Below, one piece after another: positions 34,666 to 43,633 of a DNA stretch of 64,000 nt. Position numbers and translations under genes: made by a program. How positions within the stretch are numbered: position 1 is the stretch's first letter; each line of letters opens with the position of its first letter. The notes under the pieces are model-generated. The model searched no databases. It had not been told where the DNA came from and was given only the letters and a program-made list of their open reading frames with translations. The stretch is from Methanosphaerula subterraneus (GTDB lineage: Archaea; Halobacteriota; Methanomicrobia; Methanomicrobiales; Methanospirillaceae), in the NCBI RefSeq assembly GCF_052055875.1, contig NZ_CP170508.1, positions 868,001 through 932,000 of the forward strand, given 5' to 3'.

Positions 34666-34899
34666 TTATCCCTTCCTGATGATAACCCGGAACGTTTCTC
34701 CCAATGGTTCCACCCTGATTACAGTATGTCCCTCCTCTTTCACGCTCCGCGGGACATTCAGCATGGCATTACCTTCGTCAAGGATGACCTCCAGCAACTC
34801 GCCCTCTTCCAGTTCCTCTAACGCAAGTTTTGTCTTGACAAAGTTGATAGGACAGGAGACCCCGTGCAGGTCAATCCTCTTTTTTACCTCATTCGTCAT
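34666..34899 (-). CDS. TusA/SirA-like sulfur-carrier protein
   Basis: The 77-residue protein has the TusA core LHGVSCPINFVKTKLAL. The Cys of the CPxP-type motif carries persulfide sulfur, though the second proline is replaced (CPIN). It is the last gene of the thiocarboxylate operon, starting 11 bp inside the sulfite-reductase gene. A persulfide relay to the reductase, or from it to the carrier protein, is likely. Confidence 0.87.
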   Translation of the reverse strand: MTNEVKKRIDLHGVSCPINFVKTKLALEELEEGELLEVILDEGNAMLNVPRSVKEEGHTVIRVEPLGETFRVIIRKG

Positions 34900-35755
34900 A
34901 TAAAATCTCATTAAATACGTTCTCTACCCCAATACGGTCGATCATATGCCCGAAACGTTCCTTCTTTCGCCCATGATTCCGATAATACGTGATGGATCGT
35001 TCAATGAGATCATAGAGCTGCTCTCTGGATTCGATAAGACCGCCCAATCTGCCGGCAAATCGGGGAATTTTCCCCATGGTTCCGCCAATCCAGAGAATAT
35101 ACCCCTTCTGAACAACCGTCCATGCCCCGGCAGGGCAGATGGACGTACAGATACTGCAGTTGATGCACCGGGATGAATCGAGGAGATACTGGTTATTTTC
35201 CTGAATTATTGCGGATGTTGGACAGATATTGACGCACAGCCCGCATCCATTGCATGCAGATTCAGACCACCTGGGAATGATCCCTCCCATGACCCCGATA
35301 TCATTCTCTGTTGCTTTGGCGCAGTTATGGGGACAGCCGGTAACCGCCATTTTGAATTTATGGGGGGTTTCTTCCCGGAAATACGTGCGATCAAGGTAGT
35401 CAGCGATCTCCTTGGTATCGATGATGCCCCATCGGCAGGTCTGTGAACCGGGGCAGCCGGTTATGATCCTGACGCGGGGGCCGCACGCCCCCATCGTCAC
35501 TCCGAAGGTCTCCAGTTCCTTCCGCGCCGTTTCGAGGTCAGAATGATGGACAAAATGTATCTCGATCCCCTGACGGGTGGAGATGTGGAGCTTGCCCCTC
35601 CCAAACTTCTCTGCAACCCCGGCGATACCCATCATCTGTACTGAAGTCAGATCACCTGCCACGGCGTGAAGCCGAAGGGCAAAATATTCCTTCTGTTTCT
35701 GCTGGATCATGCCGGTCTTCTTCAAGGCGGCCAGATCGAAATCCTCCTGTGTCAT
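34889..35755 (-). CDS. Small siroheme sulfite-reductase-like protein with two ferredoxin clusters
   Basis: The 288-residue protein has the siroheme/[4Fe-4S] ligands in ITGCPGSQTCRWG and AVTGCPHNCAKA. An inserted ferredoxin module with two full motifs follows (CNGCGLCVNICP and CINCSICTSICP). This is the layout of Dsr-like small sulfite reductases of methanogens and of the C-terminal half of Fsr. It should reduce sulfite to sulfide, or a related substrate, with ferredoxin-like electron supply. It overlaps the JAMM gene by 4 bp and the tusA-like gene by 11 bp, so sulfide is probably fed straight into carrier thiocarboxylation. Confidence 0.9.
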   Translation of the reverse strand: MTQEDFDLAALKKTGMIQQKQKEYFALRLHAVAGDLTSVQMMGIAGVAEKFGRGKLHISTRQGIEIHFVHHSDLETARKELETFGVTMGACGPRVRIITGCPGSQTCRWGIIDTKEIADYLDRTYFREETPHKFKMAVTGCPHNCAKATENDIGVMGGIIPRWSESACNGCGLCVNICPTSAIIQENNQYLLDSSRCINCSICTSICPAGAWTVVQKGYILWIGGTMGKIPRFAGRLGGLIESREQLYDLIERSITYYRNHGRKKERFGHMIDRIGVENVFNEILYDE

Positions 35756-36156
35756 GGTTCACTCTCCTGAATTACGAGGGATACCTTCTCGACAGTATCC
35801 TGCCGGATATGAAATCCGTTCAGAGTTATTGTTCCATTCACGAGCGAGACGATGACATACAGGAGCGTCGGATCATAGGCGAGCCGGACATCCTCGGAGG
35901 ATGGGTTCGCAGGTGATGAGGGATGGCTGTGATAAATCCCGACCAGGTCCAGCCCGTCCCGCCGTGCAGCTTTCCGGACATCAAACTGCTCCTGAGGATC
36001 AAACGAGAAATGATCCGTGCTCCGGTCGATATTGGTCATTGGGTAGTGTCGTGTAATACGTCCCACTTCACCTGCAAGGTACCCACATGCTTCAACCGGG
36101 GCGTCCTGCTCCGCGTGAGCAACAATATACTTAACGATATCCGGATGCAGGATCAT
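35752..36156 (-). CDS. JAMM/MPN+ metalloprotease (HcyD/Mec+-like)
   Basis: The 134-residue protein has the zinc motif HSHPSSPANPSSED (HxHx7Sx2D) and an upstream Glu in EACGYLAGE, the complete JAMM active site. In Wolinella and Mycobacterium homologues the enzyme trims the C-terminal tail of a ThiS-like carrier and frees the amino acid formed on it. The ATG at 36156, forming ATGA with the stop of the E1 gene and preceded by GAGGTGAGG, is preferred over the one at 36171. Confidence 0.9.
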   Translation of the reverse strand: MILHPDIVKYIVAHAEQDAPVEACGYLAGEVGRITRHYPMTNIDRSTDHFSFDPQEQFDVRKAARRDGLDLVGIYHSHPSSPANPSSEDVRLAYDPTLLYVIVSLVNGTITLNGFHIRQDTVEKVSLVIQESEP

Positions 36157-36953
36157 TTCCTCACCTCGCATACCCGTTGTTCATAATCGATGAGTGAATG
36201 AATGCTGGGATGTTCACCGCATACCGGGCATGCAGGATTCTTCCTGATCTGAACTTCTCGAAAACTCATCGGCAGTGCATCGAAGATGAGGAGACGGTTT
36301 GTGAGCAGGTCCCCTATCCCAAGGAGGTATTTGAGTGCCTCAACAGCCTGAAGAGTGCCCATGACTCCTGCCATACTCCCCAGGACCCCGGCTTCACTGC
36401 AATTCGGGACAGCTCCCGCCGGAGGTGGGGCAGAAAAAATGCACCGGTAGCAGGCACCTGTTCCCGGCGTCACCGTGGTCATCTGCCCGTTAAAATGGAG
36501 AATCCCGGCATGAGAAAATGGCTTTCCAAGCAGGACACAGGCGTCATTGATCAGGAACTTTGCCGCAAAATTATCTGTTCCATCGATGATGAAATCATAT
36601 CCGGATATGATCTCCTGAATGTTTGAAGCATGTACCATCTCCTTATGGAGGATCACCGAAATATCGGGATTGAGACGATTGATCTTCTCCTGAGCCGATT
36701 CAGCTTTCAAATCACCTACATTGTGGGTGTCATGAATAATCTGACGCTGCAGATTACTCAAATCCACGCGGTCACCATCTGCGATGCCGATAGTACCGAC
36801 ACCCGCCGCTGCGAGATAGAGAGCGGCCGGCGAGCCAAGACCCCCGGCGCCGATGATAAGTACCTTTGACCGGAGGAGTTTTTCCTGGCCTTTTCCGCCG
36901 ACTTCCTTCAGGATTATATTTCTACTGTACCGTTCAATCTGTTCTTCTTTCAT
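36153..36953 (-). CDS. ThiF/MoeB-type E1 activating enzyme (HcyF-like)
   Basis: The 266-residue protein has the ATP loop GAGGLGSPAALYLAAAG, the Arg/Asp region SNLQRQI, DGTDNF, and the zinc cysteine pairs CYRC and CPVC. There is no rhodanese domain. It should adenylate the C-terminal glycine of the ThiS-like carrier so that sulfide can convert it to a thiocarboxylate. It overlaps the sulfhydrylase gene by 20 bp and the protease gene by 4 bp. Confidence 0.9.
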   Translation of the reverse strand: MKEEQIERYSRNIILKEVGGKGQEKLLRSKVLIIGAGGLGSPAALYLAAAGVGTIGIADGDRVDLSNLQRQIIHDTHNVGDLKAESAQEKINRLNPDISVILHKEMVHASNIQEIISGYDFIIDGTDNFAAKFLINDACVLLGKPFSHAGILHFNGQMTTVTPGTGACYRCIFSAPPPAGAVPNCSEAGVLGSMAGVMGTLQAVEALKYLLGIGDLLTNRLLIFDALPMSFREVQIRKNPACPVCGEHPSIHSLIDYEQRVCEVRK

Positions 36954-38184
36954 ATCCTACCAATGCCTGCCTGATATCGGCGATGATGTCATCTGTATCT
37001 TCAATTCCCAGCGAGAGACGGATGAGCCTGGTATTCACACCAAAGGCGTCCAGTTCATCCTGATCAAATCCAGTATAGAGTGTTGATGCAGGATGCAGTG
37101 CCAGGGTTTTGTTATCTCCAAGGTTCGATGCTCTTCGTATGAGTGCCAGGTTATTCAGAAAACTGAAACAGGCAGCATTGTCCGAAAGCTCGAAGGACAA
37201 TACGCCCCCACCCTTCCCGTTGAATTGCCTCTTCGCGAGTTCGTGGAAAGGGGAAGAAGCGAGACCTGAATAGTTCACAGATGTGACTGAACCGTGAGTT
37301 TCCAGGAATTCGGCAACTGCCTGGGCATTCTGGCACACTTTATCCATACGCAGGGCAAGCGTCTCCAGCCCCAGACTCTGGAGGTACGCATCATGAGGAG
37401 ACAGGCAGCTCCCGAGTTCCCGATAGACTTCTCTTCTCAGTCGAGCGATGAAGGCCATCTCATTAAACCGGTGATACTCTTTGAGTGAGGGAACGACTCT
37501 CCAGTCAAAGTTGCCGAGATCGACGATTGCCCCTCCAAGGCTGGTTGCACCACCCGAGATGTACTTTGTCGTAGAATGGACAACGATGTTCACCCCGAAC
37601 TGTCTGGCCTGAAATAGGTACGGTGTCGTAACCGTGCTGTCAGCGATGACAACGACATGATGCTTACGAGCGATCAGGGAAATGCCGGCAAAATCGGGGA
37701 CAATCGTGCAGGGATTGGAGATAGTTTCAAGGAACAGTGCACGGGTTCGCTCATCGACAGCCGATTCCACGGCCTCAAGATCCTGAATATCAACATAACG
37801 TACCTCTATACCTAATGGTCGAAGCACATTCCCAAACAGGGAATGTGACCCTCCAAACAGGGATGACGCAGCAATGATATTGTCGCCTGCAGTAACGAGG
37901 TTGAGCAGTGCCGTCGAAATCGCCGCCATTCCGGAAGATACGGCAACAGTCGACAAACCCCCTTCAAGGGCGGTAATTTTTCTTTCAAATGCCTCGACGG
38001 TTGGATTCGCGATGCGGGAATAGGAATACGCAGCTCTTCTGCCGGAAAAGGTATCCGCCATTGCTTCCGCAGTCTCGAAATCATATGCTACTCCGGCATA
38101 GATGGGGAATTGCAGGGCGCGATGAGCATCCGGTTCTGCAGCAACCTGGTGAATGGCAGTTGTAGTGAAACCCCGACCATTCAT
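36934..38184 (-). CDS. O-acetylhomoserine sulfhydrylase of the thiocarboxylate operon (MetY-like)
   Basis: The 416-residue Cys/Met PLP enzyme has YSRIANPTVEAFE, SSLFGGSHSLF, ADSTVTTPYLF and the PLP lysine in VHSTTKYISGG. It differs clearly from the sulfhydrylase at 13109. In the Wolinella pathway a MetY of this operon type uses the carrier thiocarboxylate, not free sulfide, to make carrier-bound homocysteine. Its start overlaps the stop of the carrier gene (ATGA). Confidence 0.88.
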   Translation of the reverse strand: MNGRGFTTTAIHQVAAEPDAHRALQFPIYAGVAYDFETAEAMADTFSGRRAAYSYSRIANPTVEAFERKITALEGGLSTVAVSSGMAAISTALLNLVTAGDNIIAASSLFGGSHSLFGNVLRPLGIEVRYVDIQDLEAVESAVDERTRALFLETISNPCTIVPDFAGISLIARKHHVVVIADSTVTTPYLFQARQFGVNIVVHSTTKYISGGATSLGGAIVDLGNFDWRVVPSLKEYHRFNEMAFIARLRREVYRELGSCLSPHDAYLQSLGLETLALRMDKVCQNAQAVAEFLETHGSVTSVNYSGLASSPFHELAKRQFNGKGGGVLSFELSDNAACFSFLNNLALIRRASNLGDNKTLALHPASTLYTGFDQDELDAFGVNTRLIRLSLGIEDTDDIIADIRQALVGYERRTD

Positions 38185-38393
38185 AGGCTGCGACCACCAC
38201 CCATAAAAAATATAAATTCAATGACATCATTCTCTCGCACACTCACAGTCTGGATGTCTTTTTTTGCCAGGATCGTTCCATTGAGTTCGACGGAAACCAT
38301 ATCCGGTGTTTTCACACCTCGTACAAGGAGGAGTTCCCGGATGGTCGATTCACCCTCTACCTCTTCCGGTTTTCCGTTGATGATAAGTTTCAT
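38181..38393 (-). CDS. ThiS/MoaD-like sulfur carrier with a C-terminal tail beyond the Gly-Gly (HcyS-like)
   Basis: The 70-residue beta-grasp protein ends FFMGGGRSL: the glycine motif is followed by Arg-Ser-Leu, so it cannot be adenylated until a protease removes the tail. That matches the need for the JAMM protease in the same operon. It is the first of six overlapping genes. An ATG at 38393 or a TTG at 38399 could start translation (GGAG 8-12 nt upstream). A T-rich stretch at 38431-38439 (minus strand A run) may be part of the promoter. Confidence 0.87.
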   Translation of the reverse strand: MKLIINGKPEEVEGESTIRELLLVRGVKTPDMVSVELNGTILAKKDIQTVSVRENDVIEFIFFMGGGRSL

Positions 38394-38622
38394 ACGCAAT
38401 TCGTTCTCCGTTGTAATTCTGATTGAATTTTTTTTGTTGGTCGGCTACCCCTCAACCCTGAATACCGATCGTCGTCATACCCACGACCGGAAAAGGCCAA
38501 CGATCCCGGTATCGCATTCCACGAACCGGAATGAGATCGTGAAAGTCCCGTGATATCTCCGATTAAGAGGGATAAGACGGAAGAGACAACTCCCGTCCAT
38601 CAACCCATGATCTATCTGCGCA

Positions 38623-39420
38623 TCATTCGCGAATCACTGCTTCTTTCCATTTTGTTGCCCGCGATTCGAGATTGAGGAGAATGTAATTCACCGTTATACC
38701 AAGCAGGGCGAGAGTGATGATTCCCACATACATGTTTTTAATATTGAAACTGTATTCAGCAGACAGGATGAGGTATCCCAGACCTGCTGACGCACCGATC
38801 ATCTCCGCCGCAATCAGGATCAGGATCGAGTGAGTTGCGCTCAATCGCATTCCGGTGAATATCGAGGGGACTGCAGAGGGAAGGATTACCTTGCTGAAGA
38901 GCATGGTGTTGGATGCGCTCATCGATCGGGCAGATTTGATCAATATGGGATCAACGCTCTTCACTCCATTGATCGTGTTCAGTAATGTTGCCCACAATGA
39001 CCCCCAGAATATGATGGCGATCTTGGATTCCTCACCTATCCCGAGAAACAGGATGAAGATAGGAAGCAGAGCAAGCGACGGTACATTCCGTAGCGTCTGG
39101 ACGAGGGGATCGGTGAATCGCTCGAACCATTTGAACCATCCCATCATGAGACCCAGCGGGATCGAAACGAGCATGGCCAGGCCGAAACCCAGTGCAGCCC
39201 GCTGAAGACTCACCGCTGTTTGTTTGACGAGTTCTCCAGATAATAACAGGTTTACAAACGCTACTGCTACCTCGGAGAATGGGGGCAGAAATGAACTATC
39301 CACGATTCCAGTCCTTGAAATTGTCTCCCAGAGGAGGAGGAATGCGAGAATTGCCCCAATCCGGTTTGCGAGGTTGCGCAGCAGAGTGTACGCTTGTGAT
39401 GATTTGTCCAGGGTCGGCAT
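38623..39420 (-). CDS. ABC transporter permease (SsuC-like), second importer
   Basis: The 265-residue protein has five to six membrane spans and the permease EAA signature SMSASNTMLFSKVILPSAVPSIFTG. It lies downstream of a methyltransferase gene on the same strand and about 230 bp upstream of the thiocarboxylate operon. The only orphan partners in the window are the ATPase at 40942 and the binding protein at 28226. The ATG at 39420 has AGGAAG upstream; an ATG at 39453 is possible. Confidence 0.87.
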   Translation of the reverse strand: MPTLDKSSQAYTLLRNLANRIGAILAFLLLWETISRTGIVDSSFLPPFSEVAVAFVNLLLSGELVKQTAVSLQRAALGFGLAMLVSIPLGLMMGWFKWFERFTDPLVQTLRNVPSLALLPIFILFLGIGEESKIAIIFWGSLWATLLNTINGVKSVDPILIKSARSMSASNTMLFSKVILPSAVPSIFTGMRLSATHSILILIAAEMIGASAGLGYLILSAEYSFNIKNMYVGIITLALLGITVNYILLNLESRATKWKEAVIRE

Positions 39421-39536
39421 GAGGGTCTTCCTTCTCGTGTAATGATCAGTCATATGATTCGGGGCATGGGGGGTCATCTTCGAAACAGGTCTTGTATGGT
39501 TGTGGGATTGCATCCATTCGATTTATCGCAGGGACC

Positions 39537-40382
39537 CTACTTCTTTCTCGCAATGAGATCAATGATCGGACGACCGCCGCGTTCATCAAGCAGATCTTCT
39601 TCCTTTTGGGAGAGATCCGAATCCTGCTGATGCGTCGAACGAACCTTGAGGAAGAGATCCTTTGGTATGACAACGGTAGTGTACTGCTCAAGCACAAACC
39701 CGTTCCTTGAAAGGATCTCCTCTATCTGGGTCTTCGAATAGAGGCGCCGGTATCCATAATATGGCACCTTCTTTCCCTCTCTGGATGTGGTGTATCCCAG
39801 GGGTTCAATCTCTGAACTGTCGTGATATTTCCTTCCGCGGACATACTGGCGGTTGGTCTCTGGATCATAATCTTCCGACAGCGAAAACCATTCGTGATCT
39901 CCCATTGTCAGGCGCACCAATCCGCCGGCATGCAGGACCCGGGAAATATTCTTAAGAGCAATATCCGGCTCCAGGTATCCGAACACATTGATGAGGATCA
40001 CCCGGTCAAGGGAATCTCCTTGAATCTCCTGCAGGGATTCCGGATTATTCAGATCACCATGAACATATGAGACCTGAGCCGGGTTCTGCAGGGATCCGAG
40101 ACGCTTTCCTGCATGTTTCAGAATATCTTCAGAAATATCTGCAATAATGTAGCGCTTTGTCGTTCGCTTCTCGGACAGAACTTTGTTGGCAAGATCCGCC
40201 TTTCCGGGCCCGATCTCGAGGATGGACTCTCCAGAACCCAGCCATTCAGCAGTCGCCTCTAGCCAGTCGGGCAGGTTCACGGGACTGGGGAAGATAAAAT
40301 CATCCCCCTTCTGGGTTGAGATCTTGCCCCAGTATTCACCTTTCGGGCCGGTGGAGGCGATGGTTGTTTTTATTTCAGTCAT
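39537..40382 (-). CDS. Class I SAM-dependent methyltransferase
   Basis: The 281-residue protein has the SAM loop ILEIGPGKADLANK, then YIIADISEDIL and YVHGDLNN. Its substrate is unknown. It shares an overall plan with the methyltransferases at 46013 and 47629 but is less similar to them than they are to each other. A site II variant lies 60 bp upstream. Being first in a probable operon with an importer permease, it may act on an imported compound or in its sensing. Confidence 0.82.
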   Translation of the reverse strand: MTEIKTTIASTGPKGEYWGKISTQKGDDFIFPSPVNLPDWLEATAEWLGSGESILEIGPGKADLANKVLSEKRTTKRYIIADISEDILKHAGKRLGSLQNPAQVSYVHGDLNNPESLQEIQGDSLDRVILINVFGYLEPDIALKNISRVLHAGGLVRLTMGDHEWFSLSEDYDPETNRQYVRGRKYHDSSEIEPLGYTTSREGKKVPYYGYRRLYSKTQIEEILSRNGFVLEQYTTVVIPKDLFLKVRSTHQQDSDLSQKEEDLLDERGGRPIIDLIARKK

Positions 40383-40441
40383 GATATCACCATTTTTTGA
40401 TATCAGAACTATGTATCGATGGTATAATGCAATAGAGAAAT

Positions 40442-40456
40442 CAGTAATAATTGCCA
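40442..40456. promoter_or_regulatory. Site II variant upstream of methyltransferase/permease
   Basis: CAGTAA-TAA-TTGCCA on the plus strand; on the minus strand TGGCAA-TTA-TTACTG, closely matching 27986-28000. Both copies precede parts of the same split importer. Confidence 0.38.
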
Positions 40457-40941
40457 CATCTCTTCTGATATCTACGCTGTGATCGATTGGGAGCGGTTTC
40501 GTCCTCTGCCGTCATAGATGCCGTGCGGATTCCGGGCAGCCCTCACATGCGTGTGATTGTGTTCAAGAAACTTCCTGCTCTGTAGCGTGGGCAATGGTCT
40601 TTCTGGCTTGAACTGGAACGGCAGGTCGACTCGTGGTCTGACCATCTGTCGTGGAATCATACAGGATGCAACCTTCGTCGCCTCTGGTCCAGGTCATGCT
40701 CCAGCCAACACACCCTGGGCGATCAGACTCTTCCACAACAGTTTTCTGGTACATCCTCGTGGGATTCGCACATGTTTTTTAGCGATGCACCATACGGCCC
40801 CTCCGACAGTATATCTTCCGGACGATATTGCCTGAATTATTGAGAAAAAACAGCGCTCCAGACAATACTTGCTGATTTCCGGGATATAAAAAGTCATAAT
40901 GGTCATACTATGTATCATCCGCTAAAGGGGGCCATGCACGT
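40457..40941. other. Divergent intergenic region
   Basis: About 480 bp between the methyltransferase/permease operon and the ATPase gene. No supported gene; a TATA-like GATATAAAAAG (40882-40892) is a plausible promoter for the ATPase gene. Confidence 0.45.
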
Positions 40942-41856
40942 ATGACCAAGATTGAATCTGTGAACGTTACAAAATCGTATAAAATCCGCGATTTGGGGAA
41001 TGGAAAAAGCCCCGATGCGGATACTGAACTCCTGGCGCTGGACCAGGTTAACCTGGAGATAAAAAAGGGCGAGTTTTTGGTAATCCTCGGTCCAAGTGGT
41101 TGTGGGAAATCAACATTCCTCGACATGGTCTGTGGTCTATCGAAACCGGATCAGGGCACCATTCTCATTGACGGAAAAGCCATAGACGGTCCAGGACTTG
41201 ACCGGGGGATCGTGTTTCAGCAGTACGCCCTCTTTCCCTGGAGAACAGCACGTAAGAATGTGGAATTTGGTCTGGAAGCGCAAAATATCGACAAACATCG
41301 GAGACAGGAGATCTCGCAGGAGTACCTGAATATGGTCGGACTCCAGGGTTTTGAGAACCGTTATCCTTATGAATTGAGTGGAGGAATGAAGCAGAGGGTT
41401 GCGATCGCCAGGGCTCTTGCATTCAATCCAGAAGTTCTTCTCATGGATGAACCGTTTGCAGCGCTGGATGCTCAGACCCGGGACATCCTTCAGAGGACGC
41501 TCCTCCGGATTAAAGCACAGACGGGCAAAACGATACTGTTTATCACGCATAGCATCGATGAAGCGGTATTCCTTGCCGACAGGGTTGCCGTGATGACGGC
41601 ACGTCCCGGAACAATCAAGGAGATAATCGAGGTCCCGATCTCACGGGAGGAGAAACTGATGGACGATGTGCAGAGCACACCGAAATTCATCAAGACGCGT
41701 TATGCTCTCTGGGAAACCCTCAAAGAAGAGGTTGATAAGGCTCAGGAGATCTGCAGATCCTGTCCAGTCGAGGAGTGCAGTTTTGCAGAAAAGGCAGGGG
41801 GAAACCTCGCAGGGTTGACCCCCGAGAGCATTCCCCAGAAAGTAAGGGTACAGTAG
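40942..41856 (+). CDS. ABC transporter ATP-binding protein (SsuB-like) with cysteine-containing C-terminal tail
   Basis: The 304-residue ATPase has Walker A (GPSGCGKST), LSGGMKQRVAIARA, VLLMDEP and FITHS. After the usual end of SsuB proteins it carries about 40 more residues with CRSCPVEEC. These three cysteines could bind a metal or sense redox state and so gate import. It is probably the motor for the permease at 38623, on the opposite side of a divergent promoter region. Confidence 0.9.
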   Translation: MTKIESVNVTKSYKIRDLGNGKSPDADTELLALDQVNLEIKKGEFLVILGPSGCGKSTFLDMVCGLSKPDQGTILIDGKAIDGPGLDRGIVFQQYALFPWRTARKNVEFGLEAQNIDKHRRQEISQEYLNMVGLQGFENRYPYELSGGMKQRVAIARALAFNPEVLLMDEPFAALDAQTRDILQRTLLRIKAQTGKTILFITHSIDEAVFLADRVAVMTARPGTIKEIIEVPISREEKLMDDVQSTPKFIKTRYALWETLKEEVDKAQEICRSCPVEECSFAEKAGGNLAGLTPESIPQKVRVQ

Positions 41857-42007
41857 CGGGCAGGTTGCCCCCCATTTTTGTATCCCCCTTAGAATTAGTG
41901 ATGCATGGCCATTTCTTCTGATCTGGAATTGTTGGTTCACTGGCTGTTGCGATTCCCGGACTGAACTATCCATTTTTGGACTGACTCCTCTGATATGGAA
42001 TTTTTTT

Positions 42008-43633
42008 ATGGCAGAAATTACTCAGGAAAAATATCCGATCCTTTCCCCGTTCAGGCAACGGATCTTTCTCGGGATCTGGATCGCTCAGCTGATCTCCAAT
42101 ATCGGGACCTGGATGCAGAATACTGCCGCAGCCTGGATGATGACTGGGCTCGATCCCTCTCCGGTGATGGTGGCACTCGTCCAGACAGCTTCGAGTCTCC
42201 CGATCTTCTTTCTGGGAATATCTGCCGGCGCGATCGCAGATATTGTTGACCGCCGCCGGCTCCTGATCGTCACCCAGGTCTGGATGTTTCTCTCTGCAAC
42301 GGCACTTGCGTTCTTAACTATCACCGGCGCAACGACACCGTTTCTGCTCCTCCTCCTCACCTTTTCCCTTGGAATCGGATCTGCACTGATGATGCCGGGG
42401 TTCCAGGCACTCTTTCCGGAACTGGTGAGTCGACGGGAGCTCCCCGCAGCAGTGACCCTGAACAGTGTCTCGTTCAATATCGGCCGTTCCGTCGGCCCCG
42501 CCCTGGGCGGCCTCGTGATCGCCATCGCAGGATCCGGGCCGGCGCTCCTCCTGAACGCCATCTCATTTTTTGGTGTAATAGCAGTACTCATTCCCTGGAA
42601 ACCACAGAAAAAAACCAGTTCGCTTCCAGCCGAAAGTCTATCCAGCGCAGTTCGCACAGGGATCCGATATGCCCGCCATGCGACACCTCTCAAAGCGGTT
42701 CTGGTGCATATGGGGGTCTTTATCTTTTTCGGCAGCGCGATCTGGGCACTCATGCCACTTGTCGCACGGTTCGGACTCGACTCAGGGGCTGCCGGCTACG
42801 GGATTCTCCTCGGAGCGGTGGGAGTGGGATCACTGATCGGTGCTGCGATCATACCTGGCATCAGACGGAAGGTATCCATCACTATCCTGATTACACTGGC
42901 AGAAATTATCTTTGCCGCGGTTACCATCGCCCTTGGCTATCTGCAGTCCCTTCCTCTTCTCATAATTGCAATGATTGCCGGCGGGATCGCGTGGATCGTA
43001 CTGGTATCCAACTTCAGTGTGATGGCCCAGACCGTCGTACCTTCGTGGGTGCAGGCCCGGGCGCTGGGCATGTACTGGATGATATTTATTGGAGGAATGG
43101 CAATTGCCAGTTATATCTGGGGATGCATGGCGGCTGTCACCAGTGTTCAGGCTGCTCTTCTGATGGCCGGTATCGGACTGCTGATCTCACTGCCGATATT
43201 GATGAGAATCCCGATAAAGGATGGGCTCACCCTCGATATGGCTCCTGCACTCTGCTGGTCTGAACCGAATCTCGTCCTTGAACCTGAATCAGAGGCGAGG
43301 GCGGTATTTGTATCAGGAAAATACCGTATCAAACCGGATCAGAAGCAGGAGTTCCTGACCTTGATGCAGGATCTCGGGCAGCTTCGTCGTAGGGACGGGG
43401 CGATGGATTGGAGACTCATCCGCGACATGGAGGATCCCTCGCTGTATATCGAGGTCTTCATCATCGAATCGTGGATCGAGCATCTCCGACAACATGAACG
43501 GATCACGATGGCCGATCTCGATCTGGAAAGACGGACCCGGGCGTATCGTGCGGATGGGACGTCCTCTACCGTCCGGCATTTCATATCCGCCTATCCATCT
43601 GACTGGAACTCTAAAATTTCAGGAGATCTATGA
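42008..43633 (+). CDS. MFS exporter (EntS-like) with C-terminal ferredoxin-like (ABM-type) domain
   Basis: Residues 1-410 contain about 12 hydrophobic segments with the MFS motif in AGAIADIVDRRRLL and an EntS/DHA3-like pattern (NIGTWMQNTAAAWMM). Residues about 430-530 are soluble and resemble dimeric alpha/beta-barrel proteins (GKYRIKPDQKQEFLTLMQDL). This fusion is known in the family. The substrate is unknown. Its stop overlaps the NudC gene start (ATGA), so the two are coupled. Confidence 0.85.
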   Translation: MAEITQEKYPILSPFRQRIFLGIWIAQLISNIGTWMQNTAAAWMMTGLDPSPVMVALVQTASSLPIFFLGISAGAIADIVDRRRLLIVTQVWMFLSATALAFLTITGATTPFLLLLLTFSLGIGSALMMPGFQALFPELVSRRELPAAVTLNSVSFNIGRSVGPALGGLVIAIAGSGPALLLNAISFFGVIAVLIPWKPQKKTSSLPAESLSSAVRTGIRYARHATPLKAVLVHMGVFIFFGSAIWALMPLVARFGLDSGAAGYGILLGAVGVGSLIGAAIIPGIRRKVSITILITLAEIIFAAVTIALGYLQSLPLLIIAMIAGGIAWIVLVSNFSVMAQTVVPSWVQARALGMYWMIFIGGMAIASYIWGCMAAVTSVQAALLMAGIGLLISLPILMRIPIKDGLTLDMAPALCWSEPNLVLEPESEARAVFVSGKYRIKPDQKQEFLTLMQDLGQLRRRDGAMDWRLIRDMEDPSLYIEVFIIESWIEHLRQHERITMADLDLERRTRAYRADGTSSTVRHFISAYPSDWNSKISGDL

